Positions 16,569-24,400 of a DNA stretch of 64,000 nucleotides are shown here, piece after piece. Below the pieces are notes generated by a model. That model saw only the letters and a list, made by a program, of their open reading frames with translations. It ran no database searches and was not told the origin of the DNA. The DNA comes from Sphingobium sp. MI1205. GTDB lineage: Bacteria; Pseudomonadota; Alphaproteobacteria; Sphingomonadales; Sphingomonadaceae. Within the stretch, counting starts at the first letter, position 1, and the number at the start of each line of letters is the position of its first letter. The stretch is taken from NCBI RefSeq assembly GCF_001563285.1, contig NZ_CP005188.1, forward strand, positions 1,059,501 through 1,123,500, written 5' to 3'. The position numbers and the translations under genes were made by a program.

Positions 16569-18065
16569 ATGTTGAAAGCTCTTTCCGGCGGCACGTTCAG
16601 CCGCGACCTGACTGCCTCCATCGTCGTGTTCCTGGTGGCGATGCCTCTTTGCATGGGCATCGCCGTCGCGTCCGGCGTGCCGCCGGAAAAGGGACTGATC
16701 ACCGGCATCATCGGCGGCATCGTCGTTGGCATGCTGGCCGGTTCGCCGCTGCAGGTCAGCGGCCCGGCGGCGGGCCTTGCCGTCATCGTCTTTGAAATCG
16801 TGCGGGAACAGGGGCTTTCCGCCCTCGGTCCGATCCTGATCCTGGCCGGCGCGATTCAGGTCGTTGCGGGCCTGATGAGGGTCGGCGGCTGGTTCCGCGC
16901 CATTTCGCCTGCTGTCGTCCATGGCATGCTCGCCGGCATCGGTGTACTGATCGTGGTCGGGCAGTTCCATGTGTTGTTCGATGACAAGCCGTTGTCCAGC
17001 GGTCTGGCCAACCTGATCGCGATGCCGGGCCAGCTTTTCGGCCTCAGTAATCAGGACGCCGCGACCGCTTTCGCCATAGGTCTCGTCACCATCGGCGGCA
17101 TGCTGGGTTGGGAAAAATTCCGGCCTGCAGCCTTGAAGCTGTTGCCTGGCGCGCTCGTGGGCGTGGTGCTGGCGACGCTCGTGGCCTTTGTCCTCGGACT
17201 GCCGGTGGCGCGCGTCGTCGTGCCGGAATCCATCGTCGCGGCCGTGTCGCTGCCCGAACAGGGGCTGCTCCAGCAGTTGATGAACCCGGCCATTCTGACA
17301 ACGGCAGTCGCCATCGCTTTCATCGCCAGCGCTGAAACGCTGCTGTCGGCGGCGGCGGTCGATCGGATGCATGACGGCGTGCGCACCAACTATAATCGCG
17401 AATTGAGCGCGCAGGGCGTGGGCAACCTGCTTTGCGGCTTTGCAGGCGCGCTGCCGATGACCGGCGTGATCGTCCGCAGTTCCGCAAACGTCCAGGCGGG
17501 CGCAAAGACGCGTATGTCCGCAATCCTGCACGGCTTCTGGATCTTGGGCTTTGTCGCTCTGCTTCCCTGGTTGCTGCGGGAAATCCCGATGGCCGCTCTG
17601 GCGGGCATATTGGTCGTGACTGGCGTGCGGCTGGTCAGCGTGGACCATGTGAAGCACCTGCTGCATCGCTACGGCCCGCTTCCGGCGGTCGTGTGGGCAG
17701 CGACGTTGATCATGGTCGTCACCACCGATCTGCTGACCGGCGTGCTGGTGGGCATCGGCCTGTCATTGCTCGAACTTCTCCCCCATGCGCGCCGCCTGGG
17801 TCTGCGCCTGGACGAAGATCATAGCGATGACGCGCATGAGGTCGCGCTGCATGGCACCGCTACCTTCCTGACCCTGCCCAAATTGTCGGCCAGGCTGGAA
17901 GCGGTTCCCGCTGAACGCTCGGTCATCCTGAATGTCGAGCGTCTGCTGCACATCGATCATACATGCGCCGAGATGGTGCGAGAGTGGATCGACCGCAGGC
18001 GCGGCACGGGCGCAACCGTCGAGCTGTCGGGCGCAACCGGACGACTTCGCAACCTCGCCGCCTGA
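16569..18065 (+). CDS. SulP family anion transporter with STAS domain (likely bicarbonate)
   Basis: 498 residues: about 12-14 TM segments (12-405), including MPLCMGIAVASGVPPEKG and the SulP core PLQVSGPAAGLAVIV, then a cytoplasmic STAS domain (about 420-498, SVILNVERLLHIDHTCAEMV). The gene lies 3 bases downstream of the beta-carbonic anhydrase. Family members carry sulfate, bicarbonate or dicarboxylates; the carbonic anhydrase partner makes bicarbonate the most likely substrate (inference). A strong terminator follows the gene, so this is the end of the operon. Length is normal and no residues look damaged. Confidence 0.93.
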   Translation: MLKALSGGTFSRDLTASIVVFLVAMPLCMGIAVASGVPPEKGLITGIIGGIVVGMLAGSPLQVSGPAAGLAVIVFEIVREQGLSALGPILILAGAIQVVAGLMRVGGWFRAISPAVVHGMLAGIGVLIVVGQFHVLFDDKPLSSGLANLIAMPGQLFGLSNQDAATAFAIGLVTIGGMLGWEKFRPAALKLLPGALVGVVLATLVAFVLGLPVARVVVPESIVAAVSLPEQGLLQQLMNPAILTTAVAIAFIASAETLLSAAAVDRMHDGVRTNYNRELSAQGVGNLLCGFAGALPMTGVIVRSSANVQAGAKTRMSAILHGFWILGFVALLPWLLREIPMAALAGILVVTGVRLVSVDHVKHLLHRYGPLPAVVWAATLIMVVTTDLLTGVLVGIGLSLLELLPHARRLGLRLDEDHSDDAHEVALHGTATFLTLPKLSARLEAVPAERSVILNVERLLHIDHTCAEMVREWIDRRRGTGATVELSGATGRLRNLAA

Positions 18066-18089
18066 ACCCCACCCCCTTCCAGGCGACGT

Positions 18090-18131
18090 GAGCCGTCGCG
18101 CCAATCCCGATGGCGCGGCGGCTCTATTTTT
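18090..18131 (+). terminator. Rho-independent terminator after the SulP gene
   Basis: A 13-bp stem, GAGCCGTCGCGCC against GGCGCGGCGGCTC with one G-U pair, is followed by TATTTTT. It ends the carbonic anhydrase-SulP operon and separates it from the porin gene. Confidence 0.9.
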
Positions 18132-18361
18132 GCCCGGCGTTATCCAGAAACATAGTAGCAATGTATAGCATTCAAATAGAAACCTAATGTGGCATTTTTG
18201 GCACGGTCGTCTTTTCTCCTTCGCACTTGCGGCAATAACCGTATCGCTTTGCGCCGCAGCATAATAGTCTGTGCTCAATCCGCCGGTAATCGACGACGAA
18301 CAGATCGTTGAGCCAGAGTGGACGCAGGACGGAACATTCTTACCAAAAAGGGGAATGTTTC

Positions 18362-19198
18362 ATGAAATATCAAATCGCCTGTGCTGCCCTCGCCCTGATG
18401 TCGAGCGCGCCGGCATTTGCCCAGGAAGAAGCCGAAGGTCCCGTCACCGTGTCGGGTAGCGTCGCGCTGGTTTCTGACTATCGCTTCCGCGGCGTTTCGC
18501 AGACCGACAAGGGCATGGCCATTCAGGGCGGCATCACCGCCACGCATGAAAGCGGCCTCTATGCAGGCACCTGGGGTTCGAACCTCGGCGGTTGGGGCCG
18601 TTTCGGCGGCGCCAACATGGAACTCGACCTGTTCGCCGGTTACGCCGTTCCTCTGGGCGGCGCGACGCTGGACGTCGGCCTGACCTGGTACATGTACCCG
18701 TCGGGTGCGGACACCACCGACTTCGCTGAACCCTATGTGAAGCTGTCGAGCCAGCTCGGTCCGGTCAAGGGCCTGCTCGGTGTTGCCTATGCTCCCAAGC
18801 AGGAAGCGCTGGGTAACTGGTGCAGCGACGCAGCTTGCACGATCGCCAACCCGGGTGACAAGGAAGACAATCTGTACATCTGGGGCGACATCAGCGGTTC
18901 GGTGCCCGGCACGCCCGTCTCGCTGAAGGCTCACCTGGGTTATTCGGCCGGCAACCCCGGCCTCGGCCCGAACGGCACATCGATTGCGCCGACCGGAAAG
19001 TATCTCGACTGGATGGTGGGCGCCGACGTCGCCATCCCCGGCACGCCGCTGACCGCGGGCATCGCCTATGTCGACACCGACATCGCGCGCGTCGAGGAAA
19101 ACTACATCCGTCCAAACTTCATGGTCAATGACGGCAAGGACTTCGGCAAGTCGATTGCTCGCGGCCAGGTCGTGTTCTCGCTGACCGCAGCGTTCTGA
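18362..19198 (+). CDS. TorF family putative outer-membrane porin
   Basis: A 278-residue beta-barrel protein with a signal peptide (MKYQIACAALALMSS...FAQ, cleaved near residue 20). The family signature is VALVSDYRFRGVSQTDKG at the start of the mature protein, followed by alternating amphipathic strands (GLYAGTWGSNLGGWG) and a C-terminal Phe (SLTAAF) typical of outer-membrane insertion. Two Cys (WCSDAACT) lie close together in a probable loop. AAGGGGA precedes ATG at 18362. The substrate is unknown; placement after carbonic anhydrase-SulP and before a two-component system suggests co-regulated small-molecule uptake. The 230-base leader between the SulP terminator and this gene is AT-richer than its surroundings. 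Confidence 0.88.
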   Translation: MKYQIACAALALMSSAPAFAQEEAEGPVTVSGSVALVSDYRFRGVSQTDKGMAIQGGITATHESGLYAGTWGSNLGGWGRFGGANMELDLFAGYAVPLGGATLDVGLTWYMYPSGADTTDFAEPYVKLSSQLGPVKGLLGVAYAPKQEALGNWCSDAACTIANPGDKEDNLYIWGDISGSVPGTPVSLKAHLGYSAGNPGLGPNGTSIAPTGKYLDWMVGADVAIPGTPLTAGIAYVDTDIARVEENYIRPNFMVNDGKDFGKSIARGQVVFSLTAAF

Positions 19199-19206
19199 TC
19201 CGGTAA

Positions 19207-19234
19207 TGCCGGGCCCGGTTCGCCGGGCCCGGCA
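19207..19234 (+). terminator. Perfect GC-rich hairpin after the porin gene
   Basis: TGCCGGGCCCGG and CCGGGCCCGGCA form a perfect 12-bp stem with a TTCG tetraloop, 9 bases after the porin stop. There is no T run, so it may act as a Rho-assisted terminator or protect the 3' end of the porin message. Confidence 0.65.
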
Positions 19235-19388
19235 TCACTACTTCTGCAATCCAAAAATTGTCCGCAGGATGACAAAGCATTGCTGATCCTGTCTCAATGC
19301 GTTTCTGTGGCAACGTCTGGTTGACCCTTCATCCAGTGACCCTTATCCCGCGACACATGAGCCCATTTCGCCGCGTGAACTTCCTGGG

Positions 19389-20099
19389 ATGACCGCACCC
19401 ACGATCATTCTGGTAGAAGATGACCCGCCGCTGCGCACCCTGACGGCGCGGGCGCTCCAGGAACATGGCTATCAGGTCCGGCCTGCATCATCCGGTCCCG
19501 AAATGTGGGTTGCGTTCGACGCTGGCCCGGTTGACCTTGTCGTGCTCGACGTCATGCTTCCGGGCACCAACGGCATCGATCTTTGCCGCCAGATCCGCCG
19601 CAAGAGCGACGTTCCCATCATCTTCATCAGTGCCAAGGGCAGCGAGACCGATCGCATCGTCGGTCTTGAACTGGGCGCGGACGATTATCTTCCAAAGCCC
19701 TTCGGCACGCGCGAACTGATCGCCCGCATCCGCGCGATCCTGCGCCGCGTCGGCGTGGAGCGCGGGCCTGACGAGCATCGGGAAAATGAAGCGCGCTTCG
19801 ACGGTTGGGTCGTCAACTTTCCCCGCCGCGAACTGCGCTCTCCCACCGGCGCCATCGTGGACCTCACGGGTGCGGAATTCGACCTGCTCGGCTCTTTCCT
19901 CAGCCACCCGCAGCGCGTGATCGCTCGCGAGCGCCTGATCGAACTGTCACGGACGCGCATGGGTGACAGTTCGGATCGCAGTATCGACGTGCTGGTCAGC
20001 CGCCTGCGCCGCAAGCTGTCCCTTGAGGGCAGGACCGCGCCGATCACGACCGTGCGGGGCGTCGGCTATATGTTCAATGCAGAGGTCAGCCGCGCTTGA
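19389..20099 (+). CDS. OmpR-type response regulator
   Basis: 236 residues: receiver domain with complete pocket (VEDD at 9-12, phospho-acceptor Asp54 in VVLDVMLPGTNG, Ser81, Lys103) and an OmpR/PhoB winged helix (DSSDRSIDVLVSRLRRKL...TVRGVGYMF). It is a clear paralogue of the regulator at 15027: the two share long stretches including VGLELGADDY and SDRSIDVLVSRLRRKLS. Its stop overlaps the kinase start (TTGA), so regulator and kinase are translationally coupled. Probable targets include the porin and the carbonic anhydrase operon upstream (inference from position). Confidence 0.93.
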   Translation: MTAPTIILVEDDPPLRTLTARALQEHGYQVRPASSGPEMWVAFDAGPVDLVVLDVMLPGTNGIDLCRQIRRKSDVPIIFISAKGSETDRIVGLELGADDYLPKPFGTRELIARIRAILRRVGVERGPDEHRENEARFDGWVVNFPRRELRSPTGAIVDLTGAEFDLLGSFLSHPQRVIARERLIELSRTRMGDSSDRSIDVLVSRLRRKLSLEGRTAPITTVRGVGYMFNAEVSRA

Positions 20100-21430
20100 G
20101 GCTTCATGTCAGTCGGTCGGTAGGTCTTGTCGGCCGGCTTCTGGCGATCCTGCTGTTGACGCTGACCCTGGAATTCGCGGTCGGCACGCTGATCTACGAG
20201 CGTGCGGGCCATCTTTCGCTTCAGGATGACGAGGCGCGGCGGCTCGCCGAGCATCTCGTCATCGCCCGGAAGCTGGTGGCGGAGCAACCACCGTCCGAGC
20301 GGCATGCGATGTCGATCCAGCTTACCACCGACCGCTATGACATTCATTGGACCCCGGCTTCTCCGCCGCCGCCGCCGCTGGCCCCTGAACTGCAGCGGAT
20401 GCGCCGTCAGATCGTCACCTGGGAACCCAGCCTGGAGCAATCGAACCTGTGGTTGCGGCTGGCTGCGCCGGGGCGCGTTTCGCAAATCAATGGCGGACTG
20501 CAACTGCGGGACAAAAGCTGGCTCTATTTCGGTATGCGCCATACCGGGGGGCAATGGACCTTCACCATCGGGCGGATGGGCCTCGCTCTCTTCCCGCTCG
20601 TCGCGCTGATGGTGGCCGGCGGCATGCTGATCCGCCGGACGCTGGCGCCGCTCCGTGACCTCAAAAAGGCGACCGAGCATATCGGCCTCAGCGACGAGGT
20701 GATCGTAGAGGAAGGCGGCACCAGCGACGTGCGCGATCTCATCCGCGCATTCAACGACATGCAGAAACGCATCCACCGGCTGATAACGGAACGCACCGAA
20801 ACGCTGGCGGCGGTCGGCCACGACCTGCGCACCCCGCTTTCCCGGTTGCAGCTGCGTCTTGAAGCGATAGACGATGCCGAGGCCAGGGACGCGATGAGCG
20901 GGGATCTGGCCGAGATGGAGGCGATGATCGATTCCCTGCTGGCCTTCCTGGGCGGTGAGAAGAACGGCGAACCCCTGGTCCGCACTGACATTGCCGTGAC
21001 CGTAGCGACGGTCGTCGATGCCTTTCAGGATCAGGATGCGGACGTCACCTATGATGGCCCGGATCATCTGGAAATAAATGCCCATCCGATGCTGCTTCGT
21101 CGCGCAATCATCAACCTTGTCGAAAACGCTCTGCATTATGGCCACCGCGCGGAGGTCAGCGTCGAGCGGCGGAGTGACGAGGTGCTCATCCGTGTCGATG
21201 ATGACGGACCGGGTATTCCTGAAGACAAGCTGGAAGAAGTGTTGCGGCCTTTCGCGCGACTGGATCAGGCGCGGCAGCGGAACACGCGCGGACTGGGCCT
21301 GGGCCTGGCCATCGTCGCCAAGGCGGTGGACCAGGAGGACGGGACTTTGACGCTGTCCAACCGGCCGGAGGGCGGATTGCGCGTCGAAATCCGATTGCCA
21401 CAGCCCGCCGCGCCCGAAAAAAGGCGCTGA
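20096..21430 (+). CDS. Sensor histidine kinase (EnvZ-like layout)
   Basis: 444 residues starting at TTG (20096-20098), which overlaps the response-regulator stop. TM helix (about 10-32), periplasmic sensor of about 130 residues with a Pro run, second TM (about 160-182), HAMP, dimerisation box AAVGHDLRTPLSRL (His242), and a catalytic domain with N box NLVENALHYG, G1 DDDGPGIPED and G2 GLGLGLAIV. All kinase motifs are intact. The sensed signal is unknown; the periplasmic domain has no Cys cluster or recognised ligand fold. It forms a pair with the regulator at 19389 and could also reach the orphan regulator at 15027. Confidence 0.93.
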   Translation: MRLHVSRSVGLVGRLLAILLLTLTLEFAVGTLIYERAGHLSLQDDEARRLAEHLVIARKLVAEQPPSERHAMSIQLTTDRYDIHWTPASPPPPPLAPELQRMRRQIVTWEPSLEQSNLWLRLAAPGRVSQINGGLQLRDKSWLYFGMRHTGGQWTFTIGRMGLALFPLVALMVAGGMLIRRTLAPLRDLKKATEHIGLSDEVIVEEGGTSDVRDLIRAFNDMQKRIHRLITERTETLAAVGHDLRTPLSRLQLRLEAIDDAEARDAMSGDLAEMEAMIDSLLAFLGGEKNGEPLVRTDIAVTVATVVDAFQDQDADVTYDGPDHLEINAHPMLLRRAIINLVENALHYGHRAEVSVERRSDEVLIRVDDDGPGIPEDKLEEVLRPFARLDQARQRNTRGLGLGLAIVAKAVDQEDGTLTLSNRPEGGLRVEIRLPQPAAPEKRR

Positions 21431-21540
21431 GCCTTTCTCTTCGTCCTGACAAAAGAGAAACTGTCAGAGTCCAAGCAAAAGTCGTTTATAGCTCTTGCCA
21501 AGCTGGTCTATGCCCGGCTCGGGTTGAACAAGAGGCGTAT

Positions 21541-22539
21541 ATGACCGCAGACGGCGAAGGCGAAGATCAGGTTCTGGACGGCTATTGGGATATTGGCCGG
21601 CTGGTGAGTGATCTGGGCGCGGTGCGCGGCCGTTGGCGGCAGGCGCAGCAGCATCACGCTGAATATGGCGCGGAAGGATTCCCTTCACGAGCCAGCCTCA
21701 TGAAGATTACGCATGCCCTATGCAGCGCGCTGTTTCCGCTTCGCCTCGGCCCCAATACTATTCGCGTTCATAATGAAGATGCGTTCGTGGCCGAGACCCT
21801 TCAGACCGCGCTCAGCCGGCTTTACCGCCAGATCCGCCTTGAACTGCTTTACGCCATGCATGATCGCGCACCGGCTGAAATCGACGCGGAAGCGGCGCGC
21901 ATCATCGGCGCTTTCGCCGAAAGCCTGCCCGGAGTACGCGAACTGCTCGACAGCGATGTGGAGGCCGCATTCCTGGGTGATCCAGCCGCCCGCAGCATGG
22001 ACGAGGTGCTGATCTGCTATCCCTCGATGCTGGCGATCATCCACCACCGGCTGGCCCACCGGCTCTATGATCTGGGCGCGCCGCTGGTCGCGCGGATCAC
22101 TTCCGAAATCGCTCATTCGCAGACCGGGATCGACATCCACCCCGGCGCGCGGATCGGCCACAGTTTCTTCATCGATCATGGGACGGGCGTCGTCATCGGC
22201 GAAACGGCGATCGTGGGGGACAGGGTGCGGCTGTATCAGGGGGTGACGCTGGGCGCGCGCAGCTTCCCCGCCGATGAGAAAGGGGCGCTTGAAAAGGCGC
22301 TGCCCCGCCACCCGATCATTGAGGATGACGTCGTCATCTATGCAGGCGCCACCATATTGGGGCGCATCATCATCGGCAGCCGCTCGGTGATCGGCGGCAA
22401 TGTCTGGCTGACTGACAGCGTGCCTGCCGACAGCAATGTGCGCCAGGCAAAGGCGCAATATGAAGTGACGAGCCGTGTGGAAGTCTCCGCGCCGCACAGG
22501 GTTCACGGCCTGCGCGACGGCTTTGCGGAGAATATTTGA
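21541..22539 (+). CDS. cysE: Serine O-acetyltransferase, long EpsC-type
   Basis: Acetylates L-serine with acetyl-CoA, the first step of cysteine synthesis. 332 residues, longer than enteric CysE (about 270) because of an N-terminal helical extension. The C-terminal left-handed beta-helix carries the active site GIDIHPGARIGHSFFIDHGTG (His200 and His213 regions) and GETAIVGDRV, followed by the hexapeptide turns IIEDDVVIYAGATILGRI and SVIGGNVWL. The C-terminal tail GLRDGFAENI ends in Ile, as in forms that bind cysteine synthase. ATG at 21541 is the only well-placed start. The gene stands alone between the kinase and a palindromic repeat. Confidence 0.92.
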   Translation: MTADGEGEDQVLDGYWDIGRLVSDLGAVRGRWRQAQQHHAEYGAEGFPSRASLMKITHALCSALFPLRLGPNTIRVHNEDAFVAETLQTALSRLYRQIRLELLYAMHDRAPAEIDAEAARIIGAFAESLPGVRELLDSDVEAAFLGDPAARSMDEVLICYPSMLAIIHHRLAHRLYDLGAPLVARITSEIAHSQTGIDIHPGARIGHSFFIDHGTGVVIGETAIVGDRVRLYQGVTLGARSFPADEKGALEKALPRHPIIEDDVVIYAGATILGRIIIGSRSVIGGNVWLTDSVPADSNVRQAKAQYEVTSRVEVSAPHRVHGLRDGFAENI

Positions 22540-22576
22540 GAGCGGTTGCGCCACTGTGTGACATCGCAACCTCCCA

Positions 22577-22645
22577 CATCCGTTCGGGCTGAGCTTGTCG
22601 AAGTCCACTCTTAGCGCCCTTCGACAAGCTCAGGGCGAACGGATG
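22577..22645. repeat. Sphingomonad-type palindromic repeat, copy 1
   Basis: Two 27-base arms, CATCCGTTCGGGCTGAGC... and its near-exact reverse complement ending GGGCGAACGGATG, pair with two mismatches around a 15-base loop. It lies between the convergent cysE and phosphatase genes, where it can end transcription from both sides. Other copies are at 34393 and 59294. Confidence 0.9.
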
Positions 22646-22671
22646 TTGAGGCTTAGGCGGCACCCGTTAGC

Positions 22672-24321
22672 CTAATTCCCTCTGCAACTGTCGCCTTCCC
22701 CGGCAATCAGGTCCAGGCATCGCCCGTCAATCTCGTCGCGGGGCACCGGCAGGTCAATGAGCGCGGCCAGCGTCGGCATGATGTCCACCGTTTCCACCGC
22801 CAGCGGCTGTTCAAAATGGCGCATGCCCTTGCGCCAGAAGAGGATCGGAACCCGGCGATCCCCGTCCCATGGCGACCCATGGGTCGCAACATAACCATGG
22901 GCCGGATCGGCGATTGGCGTGACATGGGATTTCAGCAGCAGCATAAGGTCGCCGGACCGTTCAGGGTCGAAGCTGGCGCGGGCTTTTTCCAGCAGGGACC
23001 AGTTCTCGGGCGGACCGGAAGGGGAGGGCGCGGCCGCGATCTGGGTCTTGGTAAACACGGCTTCGACCTGGGGATGCGCCCGCAGCAGCGCCAGCGTGGC
23101 CGTTTCGACCCTGGCGCGCTGGGCGTGGGTCAGGTCGAGGCTGAAATACAGATCGCCCGATGGGCCATCGCCCCGGACCAGATCCTTGCCGCCGATGCCG
23201 GTCTTTGCGGTAACCGCTTCGGACAAGGCGCGCGGCATCAGCGCCCGGTCTACCCGCTGTTCCATCGGCATTGCGTTCTGGCGATGTCGTTCGGGCAGGT
23301 CGTGGCCGCCATGATCGGCGGTCAGCACGACGACATAGTCGATCTCCTGCCGGTCCAGCTGATCGAAAAAGGCGCCCAGTTCGCGGTCGATCCGATCGAT
23401 CTGGATGCAGCTTTCCGTGCCTTCATTGCCATAGGCGTGGCCGATCAGATCCGTGGCGGACAGCCCGATGGAAAGGATGTCCGTCTGCGCCTGCTTGCCC
23501 AATCCCATGCTTCCGATGGCGGCTGCGGCAAAGGCCAGCGTCAGCGCGTCCTGCTCCGGCGATGTGCGGAAGGCGTTGAAATTGCCAGCCCCCCGCGCAA
23601 AGCGACCGGTGCCGACTGTCTTGCCCGGCCCGGCACTGACGGCAATATCCTTGGCCGCGCATTGCGGCGGCAGGTCAAAGCCGGGATTGGGCGCGGCCAG
23701 CCGCTGCACGAAAATCTGGTTCACCCGCTCCACCAGCGGGGGCGTGGGAATGTCGGCATAGCTGACATAGCCCCTGGAGCTTAGCCACCAGACCTGGTCC
23801 GCCTTGGCCCCGGCCATCATGATCGCCGCGCGGTCCTTGCCCGCGATGGATACCACGCGCGCCGCCGGATTGGCCGCCTTCATGCGCTGCCCCAGCGTCG
23901 GGACGCGCAGATGCACGGGAGAGGCGACATAGTTGGAACTGCTGCTGCCCGGCTGGCCTTCATCTTCGGCACAGTAGATCGTCTTGTCGGAGCGGTCCGT
24001 CTTCAGATCCATCCAGCTATTGGCGATGATGCCGGTGCGCGAAGGGCGGCTGCCGGTCAGGATGGTGCTGTGACCGGGGCATGTTTCGGTCGCGGCGTGG
24101 CTTTGATAGCCGCGCGGGAACACTGCGCCCTCGCTCAGGCGCTTCAGGCCGCCGCTGTAAAAGGGGCGATATTCGTTGAACAGGTCCGCGGAAAACTGGT
24201 CGACCGAAATGGCGATGATCAGCCGGGGTTGCGCGGCCGCCGGGGCGGTACTGGCCGCAGGTTGGGCGAGCGCGGGCAGCGGCGCTGCCAGCAGCAGGGC
24301 GGCGATCGCCTTCTTCAACAT
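22672..24321 (-). CDS. PhoK/PafA-type alkaline phosphatase, secreted
   Basis: 549 residues with a signal peptide (MLKKAIAALLLAAPLPALAQ). It belongs to the alkaline phosphatase superfamily branch of PafA and of Sphingomonas PhoK. Metal ligands and catalytic residues can be placed: Asp41 in ISVDQFS, nucleophile Thr80 in AATETCPGHSTILTG, Asn101 in GIIANSWMD, Lys and Arg in IAGKDRAA, SATDLIGHAYG, TADHGGHD and VATHGSPWD. The Thr nucleophile and Lys-x-Arg pair are the hallmarks of this branch, giving broad phosphomonoesterase activity that frees phosphate outside the cytoplasm. Size is normal. No PHO box was identified in the short 79-base divergent gap to the DsbD-like gene. Confidence 0.9.
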   Translation of the reverse strand: MLKKAIAALLLAAPLPALAQPAASTAPAAAQPRLIIAISVDQFSADLFNEYRPFYSGGLKRLSEGAVFPRGYQSHAATETCPGHSTILTGSRPSRTGIIANSWMDLKTDRSDKTIYCAEDEGQPGSSSSNYVASPVHLRVPTLGQRMKAANPAARVVSIAGKDRAAIMMAGAKADQVWWLSSRGYVSYADIPTPPLVERVNQIFVQRLAAPNPGFDLPPQCAAKDIAVSAGPGKTVGTGRFARGAGNFNAFRTSPEQDALTLAFAAAAIGSMGLGKQAQTDILSIGLSATDLIGHAYGNEGTESCIQIDRIDRELGAFFDQLDRQEIDYVVVLTADHGGHDLPERHRQNAMPMEQRVDRALMPRALSEAVTAKTGIGGKDLVRGDGPSGDLYFSLDLTHAQRARVETATLALLRAHPQVEAVFTKTQIAAAPSPSGPPENWSLLEKARASFDPERSGDLMLLLKSHVTPIADPAHGYVATHGSPWDGDRRVPILFWRKGMRHFEQPLAVETVDIMPTLAALIDLPVPRDEIDGRCLDLIAGEGDSCRGN

Positions 24322-24400
24322 ATATTCTGACCCCTTCTGATGCCTTGACGGCGGGTGCAGGCAGACCTAGCCCGCTCTCATTCACCCGAACAGAGGCCCG

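Noticed and set aside
16236..17666. A 476-codon minus-strand frame over carbonic anhydrase and SulP
   Set aside because: His/Gln/Asp-rich antisense translation of two clearly identified genes.
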